Source of the DNA: Dongshaea marina
Lineage (GTDB): Bacteria > Pseudomonadota > Gammaproteobacteria > Enterobacterales > Aeromonadaceae
Reading direction: 5' to 3'
Length of the DNA: 64,000 bases
Assembly (NCBI RefSeq): GCF_003072645.1
Contig: NZ_CP028897.1
Location: 2,927,658-2,991,657, forward strand
The first letter of the stretch is position 1, and each line of letters starts with the position of its first letter. Position numbers and translations under genes: made by a program. The notes beneath the pieces were generated by a model that had not been told where the DNA came from, did not search any database, and saw nothing but the letters and a program-made list of their open reading frames with translations. Positions 25,485-33,719 of the stretch are shown one piece after another.

Positions 25485-25757
25485 ATGCCAGGAAGGTTAA
25501 AAGAGCTCCCAACGGAAGAGCTTACAAGGGTCAGAGATAAGGTTGAAGCCGTTCTGAGGCAAAATGCAGGTGAATGGATGAGAGTCAAAGATGTTTCAGA
25601 GATTGTTGATATACCACCAGAGCGCACTCTACAAGCCTTAAGAGACTTATTCAATGTTGATACGAACTTTGAAAAGCTAGTAAAAGATGGTGTTAGCCTG
25701 TTTAGATACTCCCCATCAGCAGAGCTATGGAGAAAGGTCCTAAGTACGCCTCTGTGA
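25485..25757 (+). CDS. Winged-helix-like small protein, 90 aa
   Basis: AGGAGGT lies 8 bp before the ATG. The pattern RDKVEAVLRQNAGEWMRVKDVSEIV then PPERTLQALRDLFN and a VSLFRYS wing resembles a single winged helix, so DNA binding is plausible. Last gene of the plus-strand run, converging on the RusA operon. Confidence 0.55.
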   Translation: MPGRLKELPTEELTRVRDKVEAVLRQNAGEWMRVKDVSEIVDIPPERTLQALRDLFNVDTNFEKLVKDGVSLFRYSPSAELWRKVLSTPL

Positions 25758-25789
25758 GCACGCTATGCTTCAGGCGCTATACTACTTCA

Positions 25790-26101
25790 CTAATTTGATA
25801 GGGGCTTGTCGTCGGGCAAAACTAGTGTATAGGAATCGTCTTTTTCAGCTTTGATTATTCGACCAGTCGGATAGAACTCAGCAGCATACTTTTTGGCCTC
25901 TTCAAGACTCCCACGCTCAAGCAAAATTTCGATGAGTTTATCCGGTGGGATTTCAACTACAACGGTGTATGTCGTCACTCTTTTACTACTCAGACTTGTT
26001 ACTGTTAGATTTGACAGTAACAAGTCTGAAGAAGAATACCAAGTTGTTAGCTCTGCTATCATTCTATATAGATATATTTTTACTTCGATGCGCCCGGCCA
26101 T
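25790..26101 (-). CDS. Hypothetical protein downstream of rusA
   Basis: The frame overlaps the rusA end by 38 bp. The last 60 residues form a compact mixed fold (TTYTVVVEIPPDKLIEILLE, then EEAKKYAAEFYP). The first 40 residues are encoded by a 16-bp perfect hairpin and its flanks, which makes that part doubtful. A GTG at 25978 with AAAAGA upstream, just past the hairpin, is an alternative start giving 62 residues. Family not recognised. Confidence 0.5.
   Translation of the reverse strand: MAGRIEVKIYLYRMIAELTTWYSSSDLLLSNLTVTSLSSKRVTTYTVVVEIPPDKLIEILLERGSLEEAKKYAAEFYPTGRIIKAEKDDSYTLVLPDDKPLSN
25990..26029. repeat. 16-bp perfect inverted repeat
   Basis: TCAGACTTGTTACTGT and its exact complement around an 8-nt loop (26006-26013). 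It lies between the rusA stop and the alternative start of the next gene. No T tract follows on either strand. Confidence 0.85.
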
Positions 26102-26546
26102 ACCGACTCATAGCATGACTCTGTGGTCGGGTATTTTTATCAGCAAACCACGCCGGGAGCCCCTCTGTATGGGGAGTGATCCGCAGGTACGACCGACCGC
26201 CTTTTATGATAGGCCCCTTAATTGAACGGATAGACTGAACCTGGCTGTCGTCTTTGATGGCACCGCACTGTACCAGGGCATCGAGTACCGCCTTGCTAAA
26301 GTTATCGCTGTCATAGCGCCTTTTGGTCGCGGGACACAGCACCAGCTCCACATCCACCAGGTCGGAGATCCGAGCGTTGTACGCCCCTGCTTCCCAGATA
26401 GAGACCTCGGCACGCTTCTGGAACCTCCGGGCCTCATCCCCTTTTCGGATCCGCAGCTTTCCGTTCTGAACGGTTGGCTTATGGTGCTTGTTAACGGATG
26501 GCGGGAAGTCGAACTTGATAGTGAGCGGTAGTTTTTCGTGTGGCAT
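26064..26546 (-). CDS. RusA-family Holliday junction resolvase
   Basis: A 160-residue protein of the RusA family (PF05866). The catalytic block RRYDSDNFSKAVLDALVQCG followed by IKDDSQV holds the conserved Asp residues (D..DN..K..LD.L and DD). RusA resolves four-way junctions and is common in prophages. The C-terminal 40 residues extend past the usual length and may be a non-family tail. It lies downstream of the zinc-ribbon gene on the minus strand. Start ATG at 26546. Confidence 0.88.
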   Translation of the reverse strand: MPHEKLPLTIKFDFPPSVNKHHKPTVQNGKLRIRKGDEARRFQKRAEVSIWEAGAYNARISDLVDVELVLCPATKRRYDSDNFSKAVLDALVQCGAIKDDSQVQSIRSIKGPIIKGGRSYLRITPHTEGLPAWFADKNTRPQSHAMSRYGRAHRSKNISI

Positions 26547-26758
26547 GACTGGCTCCTTTGGTGCCTATTTTACCAGTCATTCAGGGGGAAGCGCCCGTTA
26601 AAAAACCGCCAAAATGAGCGAGGTTCGAACAAGGCTAATATATACACAACCCGCTCGGGCTCCTTGCTGGGATTGGAGTTCAGGCGATTGATTGGCAAAA
26701 AAACGAACAACTTTCGTTCGGTTTTTCGTTCGGTATTGGGGCGGGAAGGATGTCAATT

Positions 26759-27394
26759 TCAACGGATCCTCTTCGCTTGCTCTCTTGCCTTGGCAGAATC
26801 AGACACCAGGCACCCGCAGCTTTGGGTAGCGCCCGCCCTCACCGTGGAGTTGTCTCGTACAATCTCAGCCCCACAGTCACAGCGGAAGCGGGATTTTGAC
26901 TTGCCACGCTCAACAGGCACAGGCCCCAAAACAGTTAACCGGCCGTACCGCTCACCAGGTTGAAAGGACCGGCGCTTGTGAGCTGATTGTTCAGCCGTCC
27001 TCGGCCCTCGCAGTTTGCTCATGCAACCGCAACTGGTTGTGTGTCCGCCCCTGAGACTCTGCGCTGCCCTGGTGACTGTCCTCCCGCAGTCGCAGAGGCA
27101 GACGTAGTGGATCAGCCTTGATGGGTTGCCCTCATCTCGATGCAAAACAGTCAGGTGATTGAACCGGGTGCCCTTGGGGATCGCCCCTATCGCTCCCTTT
27201 TGGTGCCTGAGAGGCTTTACACAGCCACAGTGCCAGCGTTCCCCCGTGACAACTTGAGTATTCTTGAAGGTCTTAACCGATCCGCACCGACACCGGAACT
27301 CAGACAAGGACGGACCAGACTTAACCGGGACGTTCGCCACCACAGTAAGATGATTGAACACCAGCCCAGGTTCTAGGGTTTTCCTACCCGGCAT
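26759..27394 (-). CDS. Tandem zinc-ribbon protein, three repeats
   Basis: A 211-residue protein built of three repeats of about 55-65 residues: each has (F/Y)xxLTVL, then C-x-CG, about 17 residues, then CGC (CRCG...CGCV; CDCG...CGCM; CDCG...CGCL). The four cysteines per repeat should bind one zinc. Such modules are known at the N-terminus of phage HNH or AP2-domain proteins; here no nuclease domain follows. A two-repeat relative lies at 32104-32532. Likely nucleic-acid binding. Its start overlaps the end of the gene that the IscB element splits. Confidence 0.7.
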   Translation of the reverse strand: MPGRKTLEPGLVFNHLTVVANVPVKSGPSLSEFRCRCGSVKTFKNTQVVTGERWHCGCVKPLRHQKGAIGAIPKGTRFNHLTVLHRDEGNPSRLIHYVCLCDCGRTVTRAAQSLRGGHTTSCGCMSKLRGPRTAEQSAHKRRSFQPGERYGRLTVLGPVPVERGKSKSRFRCDCGAEIVRDNSTVRAGATQSCGCLVSDSAKAREQAKRIR

Positions 27395-27672
27395 CTATTC
27401 CCCTGGCTGGCTGCAATGAGCTTTTCAGCAATGCCCAGGGCAAACCCATCAGCTGTTGGCAGGCCGATTTGTTCAGCAGCAACCCACTCCAGGTACTTTG
27501 CGATCCGTTCTGCCCCAGCGTTCTCTGACACCAGCTGCATAACATCCGGCACATAAGAGCGGTATTCGTCCCTAGCGCACTCGGCATTGTCCATCAAAAA
27601 TATCCTCTTAGTTAACTCTGCACCGGCAAGGGCCGGGGACCCCCGTCTTTAGGCGGGGGAGGAGGCGACGAC

Positions 27673-28995
27673 TCAGGCATACGAATACCCATCGCACGAG
27701 TGAACCTTCGTGCAATACCTATGACTCACATCTCTTTTCCCTGCTGAATCTTGCAGGCTAAACGTACCTGTTTTTCTCACGGAGATTCGGCCTAGGTATT
27801 TGCCTGCATACTTACCAACAGGCACGACAGCTTTAACTACATCCCCAGTCCTGAACCCTTTAACCCGACTGCAACCTTTCGCTTTGGTTCTTGGGAAACC
27901 GTACTTATCAGGCAGCGTCATTTGCCGGGAGCCGTGACCGGTTGCTTTAATTGCCAGCGGCACAGCACTAGAAGGGATAAACACTTGCTGGCCAGTCTCA
28001 CCCACGCAAGCAGCATCCAACCAGTGGTCTTTTTGATAACCTTGCTGCGACCGATTGAACTTGGTTCGTCCGCCACTCCAGAAAGTAGTGGGTAGGCCGG
28101 TCGCCTTCATCACATCGCCAATCCGATACCGGGTAGCATTAACTGCCGCCGCATCTCGCATTGAAGGGCTCCGGCCAGCTATGACCTTTGGTATTCTGGT
28201 TGCCCTTGCCTTGTTGAGTTTGGAGCGTGACTTGCTGACAGCTTTCAACCAATCGGATAGCAGTGTGGCCCCTTTATCCTCATTGCAGGTTCGGCATGAG
28301 GTGACTAGGTTCTTAGCGCTATCGCTGCCGCCTTTAGCTCTGGGTTGCACATGGTCGATGTTCAGAACAGGGTCACCGGAAGCGCCGCCGCAATATCGGC
28401 AAGTGTGCCCGTCCCGCTGCAACAAATACTCACGGAGTTCATAGCCATGCAAGCTGCCTTGCTGATACTCGACACCGGCAATCTTCGGGTTAGCCATGAG
28501 TTGCATATCAAAGCGAACGGTCTCAATGGCAATGTCAGTTACCGGGCAGAGTCGGATTAGCCGATAAGCCCATGTCTCGCAGTTGTGAACCCGGCTCATC
28601 AAGCTGGGAGCAAGCCAGCCTTTGGGCTTCGCTCTATTGTCGAATCGCGCCGGGCGATAGCGAGTCTTTCGGTTGCGCCTCGCTCTGCGCTGGGCTGCTC
28701 TCGATGACAAGCTTTCGCTAATCGCATGGCCGCGATGAGATAGGTTGCCAGCCCAAACAAGGCGGATGCCGTTATCCCCGTGAACAGTCAGAGCCATCCC
28801 CGTTGTCTTGCTCCCGGGGTCTAACTTCAACTCGGTCCTTTGTAGTTCCCCACCTTCCCGCTCTTTCAGGATTATCGTGAACGGGAACCGGCGAAAGACA
28901 GCCGCTTTCTTTTCTTTGAGTAGCTCCCGCGCCCTTGCCGGATGGCAAGGCATAAGCGGTTGCTTCTTACTACTCAAAACTAAAACTCGTTGCAT
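27673..28995 (-). CDS. iscB: RNA-guided nuclease IscB
   Basis: 440 residues, the usual IscB size. Domains in order: PLMP motif at 13-16; RuvC-I with Asp59 (LKLDPGSKTTG); arginine-rich bridge helix at about 99-115; RuvC-II with Glu158 (IAIETVRF); HNH with CRYC (199-202), DH 214-215, Asn229 and CRTC (234-237); RuvC-III HWLD with His324 and Asp327; then a C-terminal TAM-interacting region. All catalytic residues are present, so it looks active. IscB, related to the ancestor of Cas9, cuts DNA using an omega-RNA encoded upstream. GAGGTAA precedes the ATG. Confidence 0.95.
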   Translation of the reverse strand: MQRVLVLSSKKQPLMPCHPARARELLKEKKAAVFRRFPFTIILKEREGGELQRTELKLDPGSKTTGMALTVHGDNGIRLVWAGNLSHRGHAISESLSSRAAQRRARRNRKTRYRPARFDNRAKPKGWLAPSLMSRVHNCETWAYRLIRLCPVTDIAIETVRFDMQLMANPKIAGVEYQQGSLHGYELREYLLQRDGHTCRYCGGASGDPVLNIDHVQPRAKGGSDSAKNLVTSCRTCNEDKGATLLSDWLKAVSKSRSKLNKARATRIPKVIAGRSPSMRDAAAVNATRYRIGDVMKATGLPTTFWSGGRTKFNRSQQGYQKDHWLDAACVGETGQQVFIPSSAVPLAIKATGHGSRQMTLPDKYGFPRTKAKGCSRVKGFRTGDVVKAVVPVGKYAGKYLGRISVRKTGTFSLQDSAGKRDVSHRYCTKVHSCDGYSYA

Positions 28996-29241
28996 CGTGT
29001 TACCTCTAATGCAGTCTCGGGTTTCCCCGGTAAAAATCGCATCGACAATGTTATGGAAAGGTTTGATGGCAACAGCACTGGCTTAACCTCTTACACCTGT
29101 TTAGCTGTTACCCGCAGAGCGTGGGACTTGCGAAGGTCATCCCACGGTGCCTATGGATTCTTTCCTAACGTAGCCAGTTAAGGCTTAGTCTGGTCAACAT
29201 GGGCTTTTACAAGCCCGGTCCTTTAGGGCCGGGTAGTTGAC
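28996..29241 (-). ncRNA. Omega-RNA scaffold region of IscB
   Basis: About 246 bp between the element's left end and the iscB start with no open frame. The 5' end folds into CCCGGCCC-TAAA-GGACCGGG (29214-29233), followed by GGGCTTGTAAAAGCCC (about 29199-29214) and a longer hairpin GTGGGATGACC...GGTCATCCCAC-like pairing near 29120-29150. This is where IscB omega-RNAs lie, and the opening hairpin is characteristic. The guide would be the flanking DNA just upstream, about 29242-29257. Confidence 0.8.
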
Positions 29242-29449
29242 CTTGGACACACCGATAGGATCCCAGTCGTAGAACAGGATTGCGTCAATTTGGTGGAACA
29301 GTTCACTGACCATGCTCGGCCTCCTGTTTCAGCCTCATGGCCAGCTCAAAGAACTCGGCCGACACCAGGTGCGTATTATCGCGATGGCGATCACCGAATA
29401 ATATGATGTCGATCACCTCAACATCCCGTCTCACAGACTGGGTTATTTT

Positions 29450-30205
29450 TTACCCTGAGTGATCGGCATCCGTCAACTCTGCGGTGATTTTTCTCATCGA
29501 TTCTCCGCATAATTCTACACGGATCGCTCCATGAACCAGACGATCCAGGATCGCATCCGCATGGGTTGATTCACCGATCATTGTGTGCCAGTGCTCCAGC
29601 GGAAGCTGGCTGCCGATCAGTGTGGCTCCGTGACCATGGCGAGCATCGATTAACTCCAGTAGATCGCTACGCTGAAGCGCATTCAGCGACTCCAGTCCCC
29701 AGTCATCGAGGATCAGAAGCGGCGTGTTTCTCAACTGAACCATCAGCTTTCGATAGCTGCCATCAGCCTGAGCCAGCTGCAGTTGCTCCAGCAGCTCTTT
29801 AAACCGGAAGTAGCGAACCCCGAGTCCCTGCAGACAGAAGTGATGGCCCAGGGCGCAGGCCAGATAGGTTTTCCCGCACCCGGTCGCCCCGGTCAGGATC
29901 AGAGTCTGCCCCAGGCTAAGCCAGTATCCCTCTGCCAGTGAGCGGATCTGGGCTCTATGCAAGCCGCGATCACTTCGATAATCCAGTTGCTCCAGATTTG
30001 CCTGCAGCCGGAATCGGGCCTGCTTGATAAGGCGCTCGATCCGCCGCTGAGACCGATCCGTCAGCTCCTGCTCCAGCAGCAGGCTGAGTCGCTCTTCGAA
30101 CCCGAGTTCCTGGTAGTGCCCGGGTTGCTGATGTTGCCTTTCCAGGGCATCCCGGATACCACTTAGTTTCAGCTCCCGAAGTTGCTGTTTGAGTTGTTCT
30201 GTCAT
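29450..30205 (-). CDS. istB: IS21 helper ATPase IstB (copy 2)
   Basis: Encodes the same 251-residue protein as the gene at 16432-17187, with Walker A GATGCGKT and Walker B LLILDDWG. Its partner istA in this copy is frameshifted, but a functional IstA could be supplied by copy 1. Confidence 0.95.
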   Translation of the reverse strand: MTEQLKQQLRELKLSGIRDALERQHQQPGHYQELGFEERLSLLLEQELTDRSQRRIERLIKQARFRLQANLEQLDYRSDRGLHRAQIRSLAEGYWLSLGQTLILTGATGCGKTYLACALGHHFCLQGLGVRYFRFKELLEQLQLAQADGSYRKLMVQLRNTPLLILDDWGLESLNALQRSDLLELIDARHGHGATLIGSQLPLEHWHTMIGESTHADAILDRLVHGAIRVELCGESMRKITAELTDADHSG

Positions 30206-30214
30206 CTTTGATCC

Positions 30215-31761
30215 TTAGTGATAGTAGCCTGAGCCACGGATATTGAGGTGAGTGAGCTCCGCCAGACGATCCGGCTGAGTTTCGGGCAGTGGCTGGCCAT
30301 CCAGCCCCTTTTCCAGGATGGAGCGGATCCCTTTCTGATAGTAAACGCCCGTTCGGTCTGCTCGCTGGCAGGCCGCTTCTAAGCGGGGGCGTCCATATCG
30401 CTTTTCCAGGTTGAGGATCCCAAGGCTGGCCCGATATCCAAGCTCCGGGTGGGACTTTCGGTAGAGCAGCTGTTTGATCACCGCAAGCGTGGAGGGGCCT
30501 ATCTCCTGAGCCCAGTTCAGAAAGCGTCCCGGGGTCCATTGCATCTGCTTTTGGTGTGCGACCGGCATATGATCGGGGTGGGTGGTTTGCCCTCCCTGCT
30601 GATAGCTGCGTGGATGTGTCGCGACACAGCGACCACCATGATAGATCCGTACCAGGTTGTCGCAGATATGCGCTTCAAGCTTGCGTTTGAGCAGGGTATA
30701 GGGAACCGAGTAGTAGTGCTTGTCGAGCTCGATGTGATAGTCGATATGAACCCGAACCGCCTTCACCCGGGTGAACTGATAGGGGTTTTGAGGCAGCGAT
30801 TTGAGCACCGGTTTGTCTAGCAATTCAAACTGTGATTTACGGCTTCCCGGCAGCTTCTTGAACGGGCGATTGTTCAACTCGGTGAGCAGAGCCCCGATCC
30901 GCTGGTTTAGCTGAGCCAGACTGAAGAAGGTCTCATGGCGCAGTTTTGCCAGGATCCAGCGCTCAACGATCTGCACGCCCACCTCAGCCTTGGCTTTATC
31001 TTTGGGCTTGTAAGGACGGGCAGGAAGCACTGCAACACCATAGTGTGCAGCCAGCTGCTGATAGGTAGGATTGAGATCTGGCTCGTAGCGACACGCTCTA
31101 CTGACTCCGCTTTTGAGATTATCCGGAACGATCATCTCTGGTACTCCCCCAGAAATTCGAAGGCCCGTTTATGGCTCATCACCCAGTCTTCCAGCCCCTG
31201 ACTCAAGGTTGCATCGGCGTAGGTGTAGCTGGATGCACCCATCACAGCGACAAAGATCTGAGCCCGACGCTCCTCCCCAGTCCTCGGATCCACGATGGGC
31301 ACGGTTGGACCGCAGTAATCAACAAACAGTTTTTCACCGGCTTTATGGCTCTGACGCATTGAGGGAGACTGGCATTTACGCCACTCACGATAACGCATGC
31401 AGTAATGGTTATAGCTGTAGTGGTTCTTGGGATGTCGCTCAGCATACTCCTCCCACAGGAGTTGTAGCGTCATCCCTTTGCGTCTGAGCTCCTGATGGGC
31501 CACGGCCCAATCCGGCAGAGGAGGTGTCTGACGAACCGTGATCCGGGTCTCAAGGAACTCACGGCGCAGCCGCTCTTCATCCCACTCAGCAGGCAGAGGC
31601 CATTGGCATAGCCCCATCTGTTGGGCCCTTTTGCAGTAATTGGACACAGTCGACGGAGACACAGACAGGCTGCTTGCGATCTGGCGGTGACTCAGGCCGC
31701 CTTGGTACTTGAGTCTGAGGATCTCTTTGAGTTTTCGCATGGTGATATGCACCGTTGGCAT
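30215..31761 (-). pseudogene. istA: IS21 transposase IstA (copy 2), frameshifted
   Basis: Identical to copy 1 except that the tract at 31146-31150 has five bases where copy 1 (15485-15490) has six. The frame then ends after FLGEYQR instead of reading FLGGVPEM. The C-terminal 306 codons remain open. A one-base difference between otherwise identical copies fits either a recent mutation or a base-calling error. Confidence 0.9.
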
Positions 31762-32103
31762 GGCTGGCTCTCCGCTCGAGGTCAAACAGAGAGCATAGCC
31801 GGTTAAAAAAACACCTGCGAAACGGGAGTTGAAATGAATAACATTTCGGTCGGGACTGCATAATATTCATGCCGATCACCCAATAATATAAAACTCAAAA
31901 GTGATCGCCATCGATATTATTGAGCGATCGCGATCGATATTATTCAGTGATCGCTATCGATCTTATTGGGTGATCGCGATGGACCAAAAAACGCACCAGG
32001 TAGGCAACTGTCTCCCCTTTGCGCTGGATCTCCACAGGCGCATCCTGAGCGGCCCGGATCGTCTTGTTTGCTTCTCTGGCGAGCTGAGCAACGTTAATCT
32101 TTT

Positions 32104-32532
32104 TCAATCTTTCCTCCTGCCTGTTCGACGGCACCCGCAGCTTTTTTTATGCCCGGCAGCCACTACCGCGTTCTTGAGCACAGCCACAGCGCCGCAGTCA
32201 CAGCGGAACCTGGTAAGAGATGGCCCAGACTCAACCTCGATAGACTCCAGAGCAGTGAGGCTACCGTACTTGGTCCCCACAGGGACAATCACTCTTCGGT
32301 ACTGGCCACCGAAACCAACCTGCTCCCTTGCTCTTACAGGCAGTAGTTCAGCACGCAGGCACCCGCAGCTTTTCGTCTTGCCGATTAGGATGAATGCTTT
32401 TCTCTTGGTGACTACAGCCCCGCAGTCACATTTAAGATCCACCCACAGCTCACCTTTGATACTTTTAGGCTCGGCGATGGCTACCAGCCGCCCGAACCTA
32501 TCCCCTGGGTGAACAGGTCTCTTAACTGTCAT
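32104..32532 (-). CDS. Tandem zinc-ribbon protein, two repeats
   Basis: 142 residues with two copies of the module seen at 26759-27394: RFGRLVAI...CDCG...SCGCL and KYGSLTAL...CDCG...SCGCR. Four cysteines per repeat. The stop overlaps the start of the Phd-like gene. Upstream, 3 bp from the stop of the 91-residue gene, so one operon runs exonuclease, 91-aa gene, zinc ribbon, Phd-like gene. No catalytic domain. Confidence 0.68.
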   Translation of the reverse strand: MTVKRPVHPGDRFGRLVAIAEPKSIKGELWVDLKCDCGAVVTKRKAFILIGKTKSCGCLRAELLPVRAREQVGFGGQYRRVIVPVGTKYGSLTALESIEVESGPSLTRFRCDCGAVAVLKNAVVAAGHKKSCGCRRTGRRKD

Positions 32533-32535
32533 TTT

Positions 32536-32811
32536 CTATTTGCCCTTTGATTTCGTTACGTTATCAATGCCGCTGGTCTTGAATGTTATGTGTTGCGGCT
32601 TACCTTTCAGGCTCCGGTGGAACACTGGCTCACTCTCGACGGGCTGATAGTTATTGTCTATCTCATCGGTCTCATCCAAGTGCCGGATAAGCTCCCTGAT
32701 AGTGCCCTGGTACGCCATGGGGATCCGCATTACTGTAGTCTCCCCTCGGATAGCCTTACGTCCTGCTCCAGGGCGAGCCCCGCCTCTGCCGTCCTTTGGC
32801 TTATCAGTCAT
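32536..32811 (-). CDS. GARPGAGRK-motif small protein, 91 aa
   Basis: Begins with a flexible N-terminus containing GGARPGAGRK, a motif common at the start of small phage proteins that may contact DNA, followed by a helical segment. Its ATG overlaps the exonuclease stop by 4 bp. Function unknown. Confidence 0.6.
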   Translation of the reverse strand: MTDKPKDGRGGARPGAGRKAIRGETTVMRIPMAYQGTIRELIRHLDETDEIDNNYQPVESEPVFHRSLKGKPQHITFKTSGIDNVTKSKGK

Positions 32812-33344
32812 GCGCCTTGCCTCTTGTTGTTATGTTTTAGCTGTTGGCCGTCAAGGTAGGCCCAGACGGTAGCTGTCGCCCTGGCATCGGCCAGCGCCCG
32901 GTGTGCCTCATCCTTTCCCCAAGTATGGCCAGCCTCTTCTGCTGCCTTGGTGAGCTTGTGCCATTTCAGATTGCCGTCCTTTTCGCGGTACTCGTTATTG
33001 TGCTCAGCCCATCGGATCATGGCGCACTCAATACCCTCGGCCCCATCCAGAAGGGATCCCAAGAACGGCGCATCGAACTTTCTGTTGTAGATAACAATGG
33101 TACGGCCTGCTACTGCCTCCCGGATCTTTGGGGCCAGCTCTCCCAGGGTGGGAGCGCTCGCTACATCAGCTGGAGTGATACCGTGAATCGCTTGTGCTTC
33201 CGGCCATTTGGTTTTGTTGACCGGGCGAACCAATGAATTGAGGATCGGGTTTCCAAATTGGTCACAGATTGCTATCTCCAGCAGCTCATCTGTTTCCGGA
33301 TTCAGGCCCGTGGTTTCGGTGTCGAGGATTGCCAAGTTGCTCAT
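32808..33344 (-). CDS. DEDDh 3'-5' exonuclease (DnaQ-like)
   Basis: 178 residues of the exonuclease fold. Motif I is LAILDTETTGLNP (Asp and Glu), motif II lies around IVIYNRKFDAPFL, and motif III HRALADARAT has the His and Asp of the DEDDh type. It is a stand-alone proofreading-like domain of the kind found in phages and islands. First gene of a minus-strand operon with a dyad at 33360-33382 upstream. Confidence 0.88.
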   Translation of the reverse strand: MSNLAILDTETTGLNPETDELLEIAICDQFGNPILNSLVRPVNKTKWPEAQAIHGITPADVASAPTLGELAPKIREAVAGRTIVIYNRKFDAPFLGSLLDGAEGIECAMIRWAEHNNEYREKDGNLKWHKLTKAAEEAGHTWGKDEAHRALADARATATVWAYLDGQQLKHNNKRQGA

Positions 33345-33359
33345 AGTTTGATTGATTAC

Positions 33360-33382
33360 GTTACATTTTCAATAAGTGTAAC
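33360..33382. promoter_or_regulatory. Dyad upstream of the exonuclease operon
   Basis: GTTACA (33360-33365) and TGTAAC (33377-33382) with an 11-bp spacer, 16-38 bp upstream of the exonuclease start. A possible operator. Confidence 0.4.
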
Positions 33383-33497
33383 ACTGTGGGAGGATCAATT
33401 TCGATAAGTTTGCTGATTTACTGTACCTGTTCGCAGTGATAGCATCTGCGCTCTTTAAAAACTGAGAGCCGTTTGGGGTTCAACCAGAGAGGGACGC

Positions 33498-33719
33498 ATG
33501 GTTAGCTTAGTGATGCTCCACTTTGATAAGCGGAAAGTCATTGTCAGGTTCACTTGTACCGGAGAGACAGCGGAGCTCTGCCCTCTCGATCCTCTTCTGG
33601 ATACGCTCCTGGCCCACATGAGCAAGTCAGACCAGGGGATGATTACGAAATACCGCTATGCTGTTGCGGGAGTTTGGGAAAGGTTAATGGAGCACTCTAC
33701 CTGTGATGATATGTTTTAG
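33498..33719 (+). CDS. Hypothetical protein, 73 aa
   Basis: A small protein with a strand-rich N-terminus (VMLHFDKRKVIVRFTC) and a helix near the end (GMITKYRYAVAGVWERLM). The ending faintly resembles the tail motif of the island's Rha-like genes. GAGAGGGA stands before the ATG. It overlaps the converging gene by 23 bp. Family not recognised. Confidence 0.5.
   Translation: MVSLVMLHFDKRKVIVRFTCTGETAELCPLDPLLDTLLAHMSKSDQGMITKYRYAVAGVWERLMEHSTCDDMF

Larger units (their letters stand above)
27598..29241 (-). mobile_element. IscB element (IS200/IS605-like), about 1.64 kb
   Basis: Boundaries come from restoring the interrupted gene. The minus-strand left end starts GTCAACTACCCGG and the right end holds a hairpin of 8 bp (27640-27659) before ...TATTTTTG. 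There is no target duplication and no inverted repeat, as for IS200/IS605 elements. It holds only iscB and its RNA; no Y1 transposase gene is present, so it would need help in trans. Confidence 0.82.
27373..29313 (-). pseudogene. WDP(V/I)GV-motif gene split by the IscB element
   Basis: The two coding parts are 29242-29313 (MVSELFHQIDAILFYDWDPIGVSK) read with 27373-27597 (MDNAECARDEYRSYVP...). Joined, they give a 99-residue protein aligned with the intact paralogue at 8524-8805: WDPVGVSR then MSDAEGARDEY there, WDPIGVSK then MDNAECARDEY here. The start overlaps the Phd-like gene by 11 bp. The join is in frame, so the gene was intact before the insertion. Confidence 0.8.
29370..31995 (-). mobile_element. 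IS21-family element, copy 2 (2626 bp)
   Basis: Same sequence as 14641-17267 in the opposite orientation, one base shorter. The target duplication CCAGG lies at 29365-29369 and 31996-32000. The shorter length equals the single missing base in istA. Confidence 0.93.
29303..32134 (-). pseudogene. Phd/YefM-like antitoxin gene split by IS21 copy 2
   Basis: The coding parts are 31996-32134 and 29303-29364. Removing the IS and one CCAGG copy joins ETVAYL to VSAEFFELAMRLKQ in frame, giving 66 residues. The pattern KINVAQLAREANKTIRAAQ, VEIQRKGETVAYLV is a Phd-like fold and matches the second domain of the HigA fusion at 8878-9325. The gene's end overlaps the WDPxGV gene start by 11 bp. Confidence 0.75.

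Noticed and set aside
14641-31995. The two IS21 copies as ends of a composite transposon
   Set aside because: Each has its own target duplication and splits a different island gene, so they inserted separately.
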